From: an uncultured Lachnospiraceae bacterium
Lineage (GTDB): Bacteria > Bacillota > Clostridia > Lachnospirales > Lachnospiraceae
Assembly: GCA_934309145.1 (NCBI GenBank)
Contig: CAKRCW010000002.1
Location: 186,001 to 250,000, forward strand
Reading direction: 5' to 3'
DNA: 64,000 bases
Positions 16,215 through 26,393 of the stretch are shown here, one piece after another. The stretch's first letter is position 1. Each line of letters begins with the position of its first letter. Under the pieces are notes generated by a model, which saw only the letters and a program-made list of their open reading frames with translations, ran no database searches and was not told the origin of the DNA. The translations under genes were made by a program, and so were the position numbers.

Positions 16215-18206
16215 ATGAGTACAAATATTGATATAAAGTCAGTCAACAGCATAAGAGTGTTGGCTGCGGATGCAATCCAGAAAGCTAATTCCGGACATCC
16301 GGGACTTCCCCTCGGCTCTGCACCTATGGCATACGAGTTATGGGCAAATCACATGAACCACAATCCAGCCAATCCAAACTGGGAAAACAGAGACCGTTTC
16401 ATATTATCAGGCGGTCATGGCTCAACACTTTTATATTCACTTCTTCACTTCTTTGGTTATGGAGTAACCATAGATGACATGAAGAATTTCCGTCAGCTCG
16501 GCTCAAAAACTCCGGGACATCCTGAGTATGGTCACACTGTAGGTGTTGAAGCTACCACAGGACCTCTCGGTGCAGGTATGGCTATGGCTGTAGGTATGGC
16601 TATGGCAGAGAAACATTTGTCAGCAGTATTTAATAAGGAAAATTATCCTGTAGTTGACCACTACACATATGTACTTGGCGGCGACGGATGTATGATGGAG
16701 GGCATCTCCTATGAGGCTTTTTCGCTTGCCGGAACACTCGGTTTAGAGAAGCTCATCGTACTCTATGATTCTAACAATATATCAATTGAGGGTGATACCA
16801 ATATCGCCTTCCGCGAGAACGTAAGACAGCGGTTTGAGGCATTCGGTTTCCACACACAGCTTGTCAGTGACGGCAATGATTTAGATGCAATCGGCAAGGC
16901 TATCGAGGCTGCAAAGGCAGAAAAGACAAGACCTTCCATGATTGAAATAAAGACTAAAATTGGTGCCGGCTGTCCTGCCAAGGAAGGCAAGGCAAGTGCA
17001 CATGGAGAGCCTCTCGGTGTTGAAAACATTGCAGAAATGCGTAAAAATCTTGGCATAGCTGACAACGGTCCATTTGTTATAGATCAGGATGTATATGATA
17101 ATTTTGCTGATATAGCAGGTAAGAAGGCATCAGTTGAAGAAGAATGGAATAGGCTTTTCGCCGACTACTGCAAGGCTTATCCTGAGATGAAGGATTTGTG
17201 GGATAAGTATTATGATGAGGACAATGCAAAATGCTTATATGATATGGATGACTTCTGGAACTCATTTGATAAGCCGGAAGCAACAAGAAATGTATCAGGC
17301 AAGCTTCTTAACATTTTAAAGGATGTTGTACCTAACATGTTTGGAGGTGCTGCTGACCTTGCACCATCCACTAAGACAAACATGAAGGATGAGGGTGATT
17401 TTTCTAAGGAAAATCCACTTGGCAAGAATCTTCACTTCGGTATCAGGGAGATTGCAATGGCAGCTATAGGTAATGGTATAGCTTTACACGGAGGCTTAAG
17501 ACCTTATGTATCAACCTTCTTCGTATTTAGTGATTATGTTAAGCCAATGGCAAGACTTTCAGCTCTTATGAATCTTCCTTTGACTTATGTTCTCACACAT
17601 GACAGTATAGGTGTTGGCGAGGACGGACCTACACATGAGCCTATCGAACAGCTTGCTATGCTTCGTGCTATGCCTAACTTCCATGTATACAGACCGGCAG
17701 ATGCAACAGAATGTGCAGCAGCATGGTATCATGCACTTAACAACAAGACATCACCTACTGCTCTTGTATTGTCAAGACAGAATCTTCCTCAGCTTGATGG
17801 AAGCAGCACAGAAGCTCTTAAGGGTGGCTACATCTTAGAGGATTCAGAGAAGGATACACCTGATGCAATTATCATTGCTACAGGCTCAGAGGTTTCTCTT
17901 GCTGTTGAGGCAAAGAAAGAGCTTATTGCAGATGGTATTGATGTAAGAGTTGTAAGTATGCCATGTATGGATGTCTTTGAAGAGCAGCCAGACGAATACA
18001 AGGCTCAGATTCTTCCAGACAATGTCAGAGCAAGAGTTGGCGTTGAGGCTTTAGCTGATTTCGGCTGGGGCAAATACATCGGCTTAGATGGTAAGTTTGT
18101 AGGAATGAAGGGCTTTGGAGCTTCTGCACCTGGCGGACAGCTATTTGAATATTTCGGTATTACAAAGGACGCTGTAGTTGAAGCAGTTAAAGAAGTAGTA
18201 AAATAG
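16215..18206 (+). CDS. tkt: Transketolase
   Basis: Full-length thiamine-diphosphate transketolase of the pentose phosphate pathway (663 residues). Signs are the N-terminal IQKANSGHPGLPLGSAP, the cofactor motif GGDGCMMEG extending to SNNISIEG, and the central GIREIAMAAIGNGIALHGG and THDSIGVGEDGPTHEP. I use the ATG at 16215 because AAGGAG ends eight bases before it; a TTG at 16209 lies too near. It is last in a short rightward run and ends at a strong bidirectional terminator. Confidence 0.96.
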   Translation: MSTNIDIKSVNSIRVLAADAIQKANSGHPGLPLGSAPMAYELWANHMNHNPANPNWENRDRFILSGGHGSTLLYSLLHFFGYGVTIDDMKNFRQLGSKTPGHPEYGHTVGVEATTGPLGAGMAMAVGMAMAEKHLSAVFNKENYPVVDHYTYVLGGDGCMMEGISYEAFSLAGTLGLEKLIVLYDSNNISIEGDTNIAFRENVRQRFEAFGFHTQLVSDGNDLDAIGKAIEAAKAEKTRPSMIEIKTKIGAGCPAKEGKASAHGEPLGVENIAEMRKNLGIADNGPFVIDQDVYDNFADIAGKKASVEEEWNRLFADYCKAYPEMKDLWDKYYDEDNAKCLYDMDDFWNSFDKPEATRNVSGKLLNILKDVVPNMFGGAADLAPSTKTNMKDEGDFSKENPLGKNLHFGIREIAMAAIGNGIALHGGLRPYVSTFFVFSDYVKPMARLSALMNLPLTYVLTHDSIGVGEDGPTHEPIEQLAMLRAMPNFHVYRPADATECAAAWYHALNNKTSPTALVLSRQNLPQLDGSSTEALKGGYILEDSEKDTPDAIIIATGSEVSLAVEAKKELIADGIDVRVVSMPCMDVFEEQPDEYKAQILPDNVRARVGVEALADFGWGKYIGLDGKFVGMKGFGASAPGGQLFEYFGITKDAVVEAVKEVVK

Positions 18207-18234
18207 CTTTTAATTATCTATATTAATTGCATAT

Positions 18235-18286
18235 AAAAAGCTTCCCGATTAAGCATATACAAAACAGCTTAGCCGGGAAGCTTTTT
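18235..18286. terminator. Bidirectional terminator between tkt and mecA
   Basis: AAAAAGCTTCCCG (18235-18247) pairs perfectly with CGGGAAGCTTTTT (18274-18286). The A and T runs make it effective on both strands for the convergent genes. Confidence 0.92.
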
Positions 18287-18293
18287 ATGTCTT

Positions 18294-19073
18294 TTATAAA
18301 TCAGCCAATGTCTGGAGCGCATTAGTTGAAATTATCAGCTTGTAATGCTCCTTCATATGGTTTGGAGTTGCGTATGTGGCACGAATCTTGCTGCCATACT
18401 CACTTATAAGATTGCAGGTGCGAACAAATTCTCCATCGGAATTTCTGTTCTTAGTCATATAAAGATAAAATTTACTATCCTGCGGATTCTTATATAACGT
18501 GTTATCACTGTCATATATCTTATCTACTATCTTCGCTGACAGGATTACCTGATCTAAGGACTTAAATGCATAGATTCTAAATACCTCCTGATTATTAGCT
18601 GTCTGCTTAGAGGCTGCTCTCATATTGTTAGGTATTCTTGCTCCTCCAAGTGCTGACAATCCATCAGCAAGGTTACCAAGTGCTTCAATAAGACCATCAG
18701 CCGCCTTATTCTTCATCATGGCAATGTCATTATTATCCTCTTCATCTTCATCCTCGCTGTCATCATCCTCCTGAATGTTGTCAACAGGTCTGGTAAATCT
18801 AGAGAATCTGGTATCTAATTCCTCAGGATCCTCAACCTTAGTAATGATGAGTACAAGGCACTCCTGATTTACAGGTATCGCTTCTATCATAAGTGGTATG
18901 TTATCCACCTCAAAACCCAATTCATTCGATGCCTGCTGCATCAATTCACGAAATAGCTCTTTTGCTTTATCAGTTCCATATGCTAACTCAGTTAAAAGAA
19001 GTTCCTTGTCTGCCAGGTCTGACTTATAAAGTGTACATCTTATCTGATTTTCACTCAATCTTTCAATTTTCAT
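18294..19073 (-). CDS. mecA: Adaptor protein MecA
   Basis: Adaptor that delivers substrates to ClpC for degradation. The N-terminal substrate-binding domain starts MKIERLSENQIRCTL and is followed by a very acidic linker (residues about 100-115, mostly Asp and Glu). The C-terminal ClpC-binding domain has FRIYAFKSLDQVILSA and ends in the LISEYG segment. The start at 19073 is chosen because AAGGAG lies about eight bases upstream. Confidence 0.92.
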   Translation of the reverse strand: MKIERLSENQIRCTLYKSDLADKELLLTELAYGTDKAKELFRELMQQASNELGFEVDNIPLMIEAIPVNQECLVLIITKVEDPEELDTRFSRFTRPVDNIQEDDDSEDEDEEDNNDIAMMKNKAADGLIEALGNLADGLSALGGARIPNNMRAASKQTANNQEVFRIYAFKSLDQVILSAKIVDKIYDSDNTLYKNPQDSKFYLYMTKNRNSDGEFVRTCNLISEYGSKIRATYATPNHMKEHYKLIISTNALQTLADL

Positions 19074-19511
19074 ACTAGTCACTCCTTCCTGAAAGTTATT
19101 ATTAGTTTATCACAAAAAATAAACATGTAAAGATAATTCTTATTTTTTTCACAATATTTTTAATGGAAATTCATATTTGGGGATTGATTTTATCCCTATA
19201 ATATTATATGCTTAAGCATGAAAGTATCAAAGAAAATCAATCGCATCTTTTTTTCAACTACGTTTGTGGTGTTCCCACATTTACCCATGTGATTTGATAT
19301 TAATATACTTATTATTTTATATTTTCTTTGTACTTATCTTATTATTTGTCATTCATATTCAGGAATATTTCCTTTTTATCGGGACTTAATATATCACAGA
19401 ACAACGCTATCCCCTTATACAGGTCTTTGAATATGATATGCAATACAAACATTGGAGGTGATGTGCACTAACCTATTAATTATTTCCATATTGTATCAAA
19501 ACACAAAAAAG
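19074..19511. other. Long AT-rich gap upstream of mecA
   Basis: No convincing gene. GATTGATTTT (19182-19191) pairs with AAAATCAATC (19233-19242) around an inner ATGCTTAAGCAT hairpin, with a T tract a few bases later. This could be the end of a plus-strand small RNA, but the stem is weak and set back from the T tract. A GGAGGTG at 19455-19461 directly abuts an ATG opening only 19 codons, too close for normal translation. Confidence 0.35.
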
Positions 19512-19550
19512 GAGGAACAGTCATAAACTATAACCTGTTCCTCTCTTTTT
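19512..19550. terminator. Terminator after the ferredoxin gene
   Basis: GAGGAACAG (19512-19520) pairs with CTGTTCCTC (19535-19543), with A-rich DNA on the left and TCTTTTT on the right, so it can work in both directions. Confidence 0.8.
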
Positions 19551-19566
19551 GTATGTTGCGAACTAC

Positions 19567-19734
19567 TTACTCTGAGATAACGCCTGTTGGGCAAGTACCT
19601 GCACATGCTCCACATGAAATGCAAGAATCTGCATCTATTTCAAACTTGCCATCGCCTTCACTGATTGCTCCAACTGGGCAAGCACCTGCACATGCTCCAC
19701 ACATTACGCAGCCATCGTTAATTACGTATGCCAT
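19567..19734 (-). CDS. 2[4Fe-4S] clostridial ferredoxin
   Basis: 55-residue electron carrier with two cluster motifs: CVMCGACAGACPVG and CISCGACAGTCPTG. It would serve low-potential reactions such as hydrogenase or pyruvate oxidation. The ATG at 19734 follows AAGGAGG; an upstream in-frame start would add a basic tail and is unlikely. It is a single gene ended by its own terminator. Confidence 0.96.
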   Translation of the reverse strand: MAYVINDGCVMCGACAGACPVGAISEGDGKFEIDADSCISCGACAGTCPTGVISE

Positions 19735-19863
19735 AATCTTTGTCCTCCTTAAACTGCTTTTGATAATAATTATCATTTTCTTTATTTTAATTCATTTTCA
19801 GACATATATCAAGGTTTTTTTTACAATTGCCAAAACTTTGCACATCTGACTGGTCGTAACAAT

Positions 19864-21522
19864 CTATACCAAAGGAAAGCTTATCGTTATCTCTGTACCC
19901 TTGCCTAACGTACTATGAACTGAAACATCAGCATTATGTATCTTAGCACCATGCTTTACTATAGATAGTCCTAGTCCGGTACCACCAATCTCTTTTGAAT
20001 GGCTCTTATCAACCCGGTAAAATCTCTCAAAGATTCTGCCCTGCTGATCTTTTGCAATTCCTATTCCAGTATCCTTCACAGACACAACAGCAGTCTTATC
20101 TAAAGTTTTTACTGATACCTCCACCTCGCCATTATCCTTATTGTACTTAATTGCATTATCACACAGATTAAATATCATCTCATCTATAACAGAAGGAACA
20201 CCCTGAACAACAGCAGCAGCTCCACTTAATTTAATCGTTATATTTCTCTTAGCTGCAACATCTTTAAGATGGCTTACTGTCTGATTTGCAACCTCATACA
20301 AATCAACTGCCTGTCTTGTCATCATCGTCTCCCCCTCATCAAGCTGGGAAACCCGTATAATGTCCTCGACTAAACTTATCAATCTCCTTGCCTCATCATA
20401 TATCTTTCCGGCAAATTCCGGTATATCCTTATCATCAACTATACCGTTCTTTATAATTTCTGCTATACCAGAAATAGAAGTCAATGGCGTTTTTAGTTCA
20501 TGCGATACATTTGCCGAAAACTCTCTTCTGAGATTATCACGTTCTTCCTTTTCTGTCACATCAGTAACTATGATTATCGCACCTGCAAGCTCATCATCTG
20601 CAAATACAGGATTGGCATATATGTTATAATAGTGACCTTCGACAGTTATAACATTCTCACTATGCCTTCCATTAAGGGCATTGTCAACCGTATGTCCGAA
20701 TTCAGCTGTTCTATTTAAGATAAGAATGCTCCTGTTTTCTACATTGCACGATATACCAAACATCCTTAACGCACTTGAATTATGGGATAGTATCATTGCA
20801 TTTTTGTCAACTACTATGAAGCCCTCCTGCATATTCTCAGTTATCATGGTAAATTCATTTTGCTTTTCACGAAGTCTGTTCATCGTGTCATTTATCTCTT
20901 TATTCTGTAGAACTATCTTCCTGATGAATGGAGCCATCTCCTCATATACCTCTGTCTCCTCAGGATGATCAAGATCTATATTATCAAAAGGTTCTATAAT
21001 CTGCCTTGATAACCTATATGTAAGCATACCTGAAATAATCAATGCAACCACGAAAACAACTATAATAGGCTGCATAAGACCTAACACTAAAATGATGACA
21101 GAATTCTGAGTATGTGCTACCCTTATCACTGTTCCATCAGAGAGCCTACGTGCATAATATGCGGTTTTCTCTGATAAAGTGTTGGAAAATCTAACACAAT
21201 CTCCTTGGCTTGATATTAAGGCTTCCTTAATTTCTTCCCTATTGGCATGATTATCCATCTCACTTATATCAGCACGATTATCATACATAACTGTTCCATC
21301 CGCTGCCACCCATGTTATTCTTACCTCAGCATCATTCATAGTCTTAAGATAATCCATGCCATCAAGCTCAACACCTCTTGCAATATATTTAGTCTCATTT
21401 GAAACCTCATTATTCAATCGTTTGTTAAAATAGCCATATATAACTCCAAATATTACTATTCCACACAATAAAATAACCATTATGACAACTATCATTGTGT
21501 TTTTAAATATTCTCTTTGTCAT
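19864..21522 (-). CDS. phoR: Phosphate-regulon sensor histidine kinase PhoR
   Basis: 552-residue membrane kinase. The first helix is at residues about 8-29 and the second near 145-167, bounding an extracellular sensor domain. A PAS-like domain follows (about 225-325), then the H-box FSANVSHELKTPLTSISG with the phosphorylated His, and an ATPase domain with NAIKYNKDNG, DTGIGI and GTGLGLSIV. It phosphorylates the adjacent response regulator. The gene is last in the pst-pho cluster, read leftwards. Confidence 0.92.
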   Translation of the reverse strand: MTKRIFKNTMIVVIMVILLCGIVIFGVIYGYFNKRLNNEVSNETKYIARGVELDGMDYLKTMNDAEVRITWVAADGTVMYDNRADISEMDNHANREEIKEALISSQGDCVRFSNTLSEKTAYYARRLSDGTVIRVAHTQNSVIILVLGLMQPIIVVFVVALIISGMLTYRLSRQIIEPFDNIDLDHPEETEVYEEMAPFIRKIVLQNKEINDTMNRLREKQNEFTMITENMQEGFIVVDKNAMILSHNSSALRMFGISCNVENRSILILNRTAEFGHTVDNALNGRHSENVITVEGHYYNIYANPVFADDELAGAIIIVTDVTEKEERDNLRREFSANVSHELKTPLTSISGIAEIIKNGIVDDKDIPEFAGKIYDEARRLISLVEDIIRVSQLDEGETMMTRQAVDLYEVANQTVSHLKDVAAKRNITIKLSGAAAVVQGVPSVIDEMIFNLCDNAIKYNKDNGEVEVSVKTLDKTAVVSVKDTGIGIAKDQQGRIFERFYRVDKSHSKEIGGTGLGLSIVKHGAKIHNADVSVHSTLGKGTEITISFPLV

Positions 21523-21525
21523 ATA

Positions 21526-22215
21526 TTATTCTTCTCCAATCCGATAGCCTACTCCTCTGACAGTCTCTATAAGGCTTCCCGCTTCTCCAAGCTTCTGTCT
21601 TAATGTCCTTACATGTACATCCACTGTACGACTCTCACCATCAAATTCATATCCCCATATTTTGTTTAACAGCTGGTCTCTGGTGAACACCATTCCCTTA
21701 TTCTGAAGCAACAACAATAAGAGTTCATACTCCTTAAGCGTAAGATTAACAGAAGAGCCGCAAACCTTCACCTTATGCCTCTCCGGATACACGCTAAGAC
21801 TTCCCATTTCGTATATAGTCTCTTTAGATACATCCTTATCCTCGCTTCCGGTTTCAGTTCTTCTAAGCAATGCCTTAATTCTCGCAACAAGCTCCATCAT
21901 TCCAAATGGCTTTGCCACATAATCATCTGCACCTGTGTCAAGTCCTAACACCTTGTCATACTCACTGTCCTTTGCAGTAAGCATTATAACCGGTATCGCC
22001 TTAGTATCGCTATTTGAACGCAGCTTGCCAAGAATGGTAAGACCATCCTCCTCAGGAAGCATTATATCGAGCAAAAGAAGCTCAGGCTTCTCATCCTCCA
22101 TAGCCTCCCAGAACAAAGAAGGCTTGTCAAAGCCCTTTGCAGGAAGATTCATATGGCATAACGTGTACACTACAAACTCTCTTATACTGTTGTCATCCTC
22201 TAAAACATAAATCAT
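21526..22215 (-). CDS. phoP: Phosphate response regulator PhoP/PhoB
   Basis: 229-residue OmpR-type regulator. The receiver domain has the phosphoacceptor Asp in LLLDIMLPEEDG, the conserved Thr in VIMLTAKD and the Lys in DDYVAKPF. The winged-helix domain ends GESRTVDVHVRTLRQKLG. When phosphorylated it should bind PhoP boxes such as those before pstS. The ATG overlaps the phoU stop by one base (TAATGA), showing translational coupling. Confidence 0.92.
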   Translation of the reverse strand: MIYVLEDDNSIREFVVYTLCHMNLPAKGFDKPSLFWEAMEDEKPELLLLDIMLPEEDGLTILGKLRSNSDTKAIPVIMLTAKDSEYDKVLGLDTGADDYVAKPFGMMELVARIKALLRRTETGSEDKDVSKETIYEMGSLSVYPERHKVKVCGSSVNLTLKEYELLLLLLQNKGMVFTRDQLLNKIWGYEFDGESRTVDVHVRTLRQKLGEAGSLIETVRGVGYRIGEE

Positions 22216-22856
22216 TATTTTACATGCTCTCCCGTAATTGAATATTCAACCCACTCTGCAATATTAGTTGCATGATCTGCTATTCTCTCAAAATATTTTG
22301 CTATCATAATAACATCTATTAAAAACTCACCATTGCCTGTTTTCTCGGCAACAAGATTAATCAAATCCTGCTTTACCTCATCAAACAGCCTGTCCACTAA
22401 ATCATCATATTCCATGACTGCCCTTGCAAGGCCTAAATCCTTTTGCACATATGACTCAACGGATTCATGTACCATCTTCTTGGCAGCCTCAGACATCTGC
22501 TGTAAATGTGGGAACTGATGCATATCATGTCCCACGGTAAATCTTATCATATCAGCAATATCTGCACACTGATCTCCGATTCTCTCCATATCCGATATCA
22601 TCTTAAGTGCCGATGATATATTTCTAAGGTCAGACGCAACCGGCTGCTGCTTTAACAACAGATTCATACATATGTTTTCTATGTCGCGCTCGCTCTTATC
22701 AATGTTTTGTTCTCCTTCATGGCTCTTTTTTACACTATTAACGTCTCCCTCAAAAAGTGCCTTAGTAACACCATCGATAACTTTCTCGCACAAAGCTCCC
22801 ATCTTGATAAGCTCAACATTCAACAGTTCCAACTGCTTTTCAAACTCTACTCTCAT
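22215..22856 (-). CDS. phoU: Phosphate-signalling regulator PhoU
   Basis: 213-residue helical protein of two PhoU repeats, linking the Pst transporter to PhoR and damping the response when phosphate is plentiful. The metal-binding motif E/DxxxD appears in each half (ISDMERIGDQCADIAD and IAKYFERIADHATNIAEW). It starts three bases after pstB. No strong ribosome site is seen, so coupling to pstB is likely. Confidence 0.93.
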   Translation of the reverse strand: MRVEFEKQLELLNVELIKMGALCEKVIDGVTKALFEGDVNSVKKSHEGEQNIDKSERDIENICMNLLLKQQPVASDLRNISSALKMISDMERIGDQCADIADMIRFTVGHDMHQFPHLQQMSEAAKKMVHESVESYVQKDLGLARAVMEYDDLVDRLFDEVKQDLINLVAEKTGNGEFLIDVIMIAKYFERIADHATNIAEWVEYSITGEHVK

Positions 22857-22859
22857 CGC

Positions 22860-23609
22860 TTAACCAAACCTTCCTGTAATATAATCCTCAGTTCTCTTAT
22901 CCTGTGGTTTAGAGAACAGCTTGTCAGTGTCATCAAATTCAACAACCTCACCAAGAAGGAAAAATGCTGTCTTATCAGAGATTCTTGCAGCCTGTTGCAT
23001 ATTATGGGTTACCATAATTATAGTATATTTCTCCTTTAATTCAACAGATAAATCCTCTATTTTAGAAGTTGATATAGGATCAAGAGCACTTGTAGGCTCA
23101 TCCATAAGAAGTACATCCGGTTCTACAGCAAGAGCTCTCGCTATGCATAGTCTCTGCTGCTGTCCACCAGACATACCAAGTGCGCTCTTCTTAAGCCTGT
23201 CCTTTACCTCATCCCATATTGCGGCATCTCTAAGTGATTTTTCAACTATCTCGTCAAGCTTAACCTTATTATGTATACCATGAGTTCTAGGACCATATGC
23301 TATATTGTCATATATACTCATAGGAAATGGATTGGGTTTCTGGAACACCATACCAACTCTTTTTCTCAAAAGATTTACGTCCATACCCTTATATATATTC
23401 TCTCCGTCAAGTGTAATCTCTCCGGTTATCTTACAGCCCTCAACAAGGTCATTCATTCTGTTAAGACTCTTAAGGAGTGTTGATTTACCACAGCCCGAAG
23501 GTCCAATAAATGCGGTGATGTTTCCAGACGGAATATCAAGGTTAATATTCTTAAGTGCATGGAAATCACCATAATATAAATCCATATTACTAATCTTAAA
23601 ATTACCCAT
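22860..23609 (-). CDS. pstB: Phosphate ABC transporter ATPase PstB
   Basis: 249-residue ATPase that powers phosphate import. Walker A is GPSGCGKST, the signature LGMSGGQQQRLCIARAL, and Walker B VLLMDEPTSALD followed by the switch His in MVTHNMQQA. The PstB feature of an extended loop after Walker A (LLKSLNRMNDLVEG) is present. AAGGAG precedes the ATG. Confidence 0.96.
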   Translation of the reverse strand: MGNFKISNMDLYYGDFHALKNINLDIPSGNITAFIGPSGCGKSTLLKSLNRMNDLVEGCKITGEITLDGENIYKGMDVNLLRKRVGMVFQKPNPFPMSIYDNIAYGPRTHGIHNKVKLDEIVEKSLRDAAIWDEVKDRLKKSALGMSGGQQQRLCIARALAVEPDVLLMDEPTSALDPISTSKIEDLSVELKEKYTIIMVTHNMQQAARISDKTAFFLLGEVVEFDDTDKLFSKPQDKRTEDYITGRFG

Positions 23610-23622
23610 TCTTTATCTCCTT

Positions 23623-24534
23623 TTAGTATTCCTTCTGGAACTTTTTAGCCACAAATCCAGACAATGCATTTATAATTATTACCATTAAAAGAAGCACGAC
23701 TGCTGTTGCATATGCCTGATTTGTATATAATCCCTCTGACATTAATTTGTACATATGTACAGCAAGTGTACATCCTGAATCAAAGAGACTTGTAGGAACC
23801 TTAGCCTGTGTACCTGCTGTATATAAGAGTGCTGCTGTCTCACCTGCAATTCTTCCTATTGCAAGAATTACACCGGACAATATACCAGGCATTGCTGAAG
23901 GAAGTATTATCTTAAATATTGTTCTTAACTTTCCTGCACCAAGTCCAAAGCTACCCTCTCTGAACGAATCTGGGACAGCCTTAAGTGCCTCCTCGGTAGT
24001 ACGCATTATCGTCGGGAGAACCATTATGGCAAGTGTTATTGCACCGCCTAAGAATGAAAGTCCCCAGTGAAGTGCTATAACAAACAGAAGATATCCAAAC
24101 AAACCATATATAATGGATGGTATACCTGACAAGGTCTCTGTCGTAAGACTTACTATTCCAACAAGCTTATTTCCACGCTTAGCATACTCAACCATGTAGA
24201 TAGCCGAAAATACACCGATAGGAACTGAAATTACAAGTGAAAGTAAAGTCATGAGTGCTGTATTTATAATAGCTGGCATCATTGATGCATTTTCTGTTGT
24301 ATACTCCCACTCAAACAGCTTTCCATTTATATTAGGTACGCCCTTTACAACTATATATACGATAAGTGCTCCAAGCACAAATACTGTTATAAGGGCAGAT
24401 AAACATACCAGTATAAGCAGAAATAGCGAAAATGGTTTTCTCTTATATGCTTTTAACTTATCACCAAATGACTGTACATTTATTGGAACGATTTCAGATG
24501 TTTTACTCTGTTTCATAATACTGCTTGCATCCAT
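23623..24534 (-). CDS. pstA: Phosphate ABC transporter permease PstA
   Basis: 303-residue inner-membrane permease, six predicted helices. The coupling-helix region is seen around EEALKAVPDSFREGSFGLGAGKLR in broken form, with GIPSIIYGLFGYL earlier. It pairs with PstC to form the channel. The start lies four bases after the pstC stop, so the genes are coupled. Confidence 0.94.
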   Translation of the reverse strand: MDASSIMKQSKTSEIVPINVQSFGDKLKAYKRKPFSLFLLILVCLSALITVFVLGALIVYIVVKGVPNINGKLFEWEYTTENASMMPAIINTALMTLLSLVISVPIGVFSAIYMVEYAKRGNKLVGIVSLTTETLSGIPSIIYGLFGYLLFVIALHWGLSFLGGAITLAIMVLPTIMRTTEEALKAVPDSFREGSFGLGAGKLRTIFKIILPSAMPGILSGVILAIGRIAGETAALLYTAGTQAKVPTSLFDSGCTLAVHMYKLMSEGLYTNQAYATAVVLLLMVIIINALSGFVAKKFQKEY

Positions 24535-24537
24535 AAT

Positions 24538-25386
24538 TTACGCTCCCTTCTTCTTTACTACTGAAAATATCAAATTTATTAAAAGGATGAACACGAACAA
24601 AACTACTCCGGTTGCAATCAGAGCTTCCCTGTGAAGGTCTGCTGCATATCCCATTTCAAGGACAATGTTGGCTGTAAGGGTTCTGACACCACTTACTGCA
24701 TTTTCCGGCATGACAGGCTGATTACCTGCAATCATTATTATCGCCATTGTCTCACCTATGGCTCTGCCTATGCCGAGGATTATTCCCGCAAGAATACCAG
24801 ATTTAGCAGCTGGCACTACAGCCTTAAATACTGCTCTCTCATGGGTATCACCAAGTGCAAGTGCGCCCTCATAGTAGCTGTCAGGCACAGCACGAATATT
24901 TGTCTCTGAAACACTTATGATGGTAGGAAGAATCATTATTCCAAGCAATATTGATGCTGTAAGTATGCTCTTTCCACTTCCACCAAATATATCCTGCATA
25001 ATCGGAACTATAACCATGAGTCCAAAAAATCCATATACTATAGATGGTATACCTGCCAGTAAATCAACCGCAGGCTTTAACACCTTATATATCTTAGGTG
25101 GGCAAAATCTTGCCATAAATATGGCACACAAAAGACCAATTGGAACTCCTACGATTATTGCACCGGCAGTAACATATATACTTCCTATAATCATCGGGAA
25201 GATACCAAATTGTCCCTCGTTAGGCTTCCAGACCGTACCGAAAAGGAACTTGAAAAGTCCTATCTCATGCATGGCAGGAACACCATTTGCAAACATAAAT
25301 ACACATATCACGATAACTGCCAGTATTGACACACACGCTGCTATCATAAATACGATATGCATAGTTTTCTCTTTTACCTTACTCAT
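24538..25386 (-). CDS. pstC: Phosphate ABC transporter permease PstC
   Basis: 282-residue permease with six helices. Family motifs are GIPSIVYGFFGLMV and the cytoplasmic coupling loop (RAVPDSYYEGALALGDTHER), then the GIGRAIGETMAIIMIAGN segment. GGAGG precedes the ATG. The gap to pstS is 84 bases. Confidence 0.95.
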   Translation of the reverse strand: MSKVKEKTMHIVFMIAACVSILAVIVICVFMFANGVPAMHEIGLFKFLFGTVWKPNEGQFGIFPMIIGSIYVTAGAIIVGVPIGLLCAIFMARFCPPKIYKVLKPAVDLLAGIPSIVYGFFGLMVIVPIMQDIFGGSGKSILTASILLGIMILPTIISVSETNIRAVPDSYYEGALALGDTHERAVFKAVVPAAKSGILAGIILGIGRAIGETMAIIMIAGNQPVMPENAVSGVRTLTANIVLEMGYAADLHREALIATGVVLFVFILLINLIFSVVKKKGA

Positions 25387-25470
25387 AATGCCTCCACTTT
25401 ATAATCTATAAATATGGTGCTAACACATTTACTTCTGTATCAGCACCATATCTTAAACATCTTTGAACTA

Positions 25471-26340
25471 TTACTTAAGCTCTGACCACTTTGTGATGTC
25501 ACCTGTGTAAATCTGCTTAACCTGGTCACTTGTTAAATCTGTTACGTCGCTGTCATTGTTTACAACTACCGCGATACCATCAAGTGCTATAGCCTGTGCG
25601 TTAAGTCCTTCGCTAAGCTCGCTGTCCTTAAGGTCTCTTGAAGCCATACCTATATCACATGCACCCTCAATAGCTGATGTCATACCAGTTGTTGAATCGG
25701 ACTGCTGAACCTCAATAGTTACATCAGGGTTAAGAGCTACATAAGCCTCCTTAAGCTTCTCCATAACAGGTGTTACTGAAGATGAACCCATTATTGTAAT
25801 CTTTCCTGACTTACCGCTTGCTGTGTAGCTGCCGTTGTTGCCCTGGCTTATATAACCTGCATCTTCGATAACAGCCTGACCTTCAGCACTGAAAATGTAA
25901 TCAATGAAATCCTGTGTCTGCTCACTTACATCACCCTTTGTAGCAATGTTAAATGGTCTTGATATCTTGTATGAACCATTTTTTACATTATCTACTGTTG
26001 CCTCTGCTCCATCAATCTTAACTGCCTTAACACTATTATCAAGTGAGCCAAGTGATATGTAACCGATAGCTGACTTGTTTCCTGCGATTGTTGTCATCAT
26101 AACTGATGTAGAGTTTGTAATCTCTGCTGTTGAAATTGTGTTGTCTACCTTATTTCCATCAGCGTCCTTCTCCTCGATTCCGAACAACTCGATAAACGCG
26201 CCTCTTGTTCCTGAACCATCCTCTCTTGATACTACTGTGATGTTATCATTGGCACCACCCTTGCCGCAGCCTGTAAGTGATGCTGTGAGCATAGCTCCTG
26301 CAAGAACTGCTGTCATAATCTTTTTGAATGTTTTCTTCAT
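25471..26340 (-). CDS. pstS: Phosphate-binding lipoprotein PstS
   Basis: 289-residue extracytoplasmic phosphate-binding protein anchored as a lipoprotein: signal peptide with lipobox LTGC, Cys at residue 25. Binding-loop motifs include VVSREDGSGTRGAF and MGSSSVTPVMEKL. The domain halves appear in the order DGSGTR first, SSSVTP later, as in many Clostridia. First gene of the pstSCAB-phoU-phoPR unit, preceded by PhoP-box-like repeats. Confidence 0.94.
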   Translation of the reverse strand: MKKTFKKIMTAVLAGAMLTASLTGCGKGGANDNITVVSREDGSGTRGAFIELFGIEEKDADGNKVDNTISTAEITNSTSVMMTTIAGNKSAIGYISLGSLDNSVKAVKIDGAEATVDNVKNGSYKISRPFNIATKGDVSEQTQDFIDYIFSAEGQAVIEDAGYISQGNNGSYTASGKSGKITIMGSSSVTPVMEKLKEAYVALNPDVTIEVQQSDSTTGMTSAIEGACDIGMASRDLKDSELSEGLNAQAIALDGIAVVVNNDSDVTDLTSDQVKQIYTGDITKWSELK

Positions 26341-26393
26341 GTTTTTCTCTCCTTTAAAATGTCTTTTTTATTTCTTTCTTCATTACAAGGGAG

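Noticed and set aside
19182..19255. Small RNA ending in a stem and T tract
   Set aside because: The stem is AT-only in most pairs, its loop is about 40 bases and the T tract is not adjacent, so a terminator is not convincing.
19462..19524. 19-codon frame after GGAGGTG
   Set aside because: The ribosome site touches the ATG with no spacer and the product is featureless.
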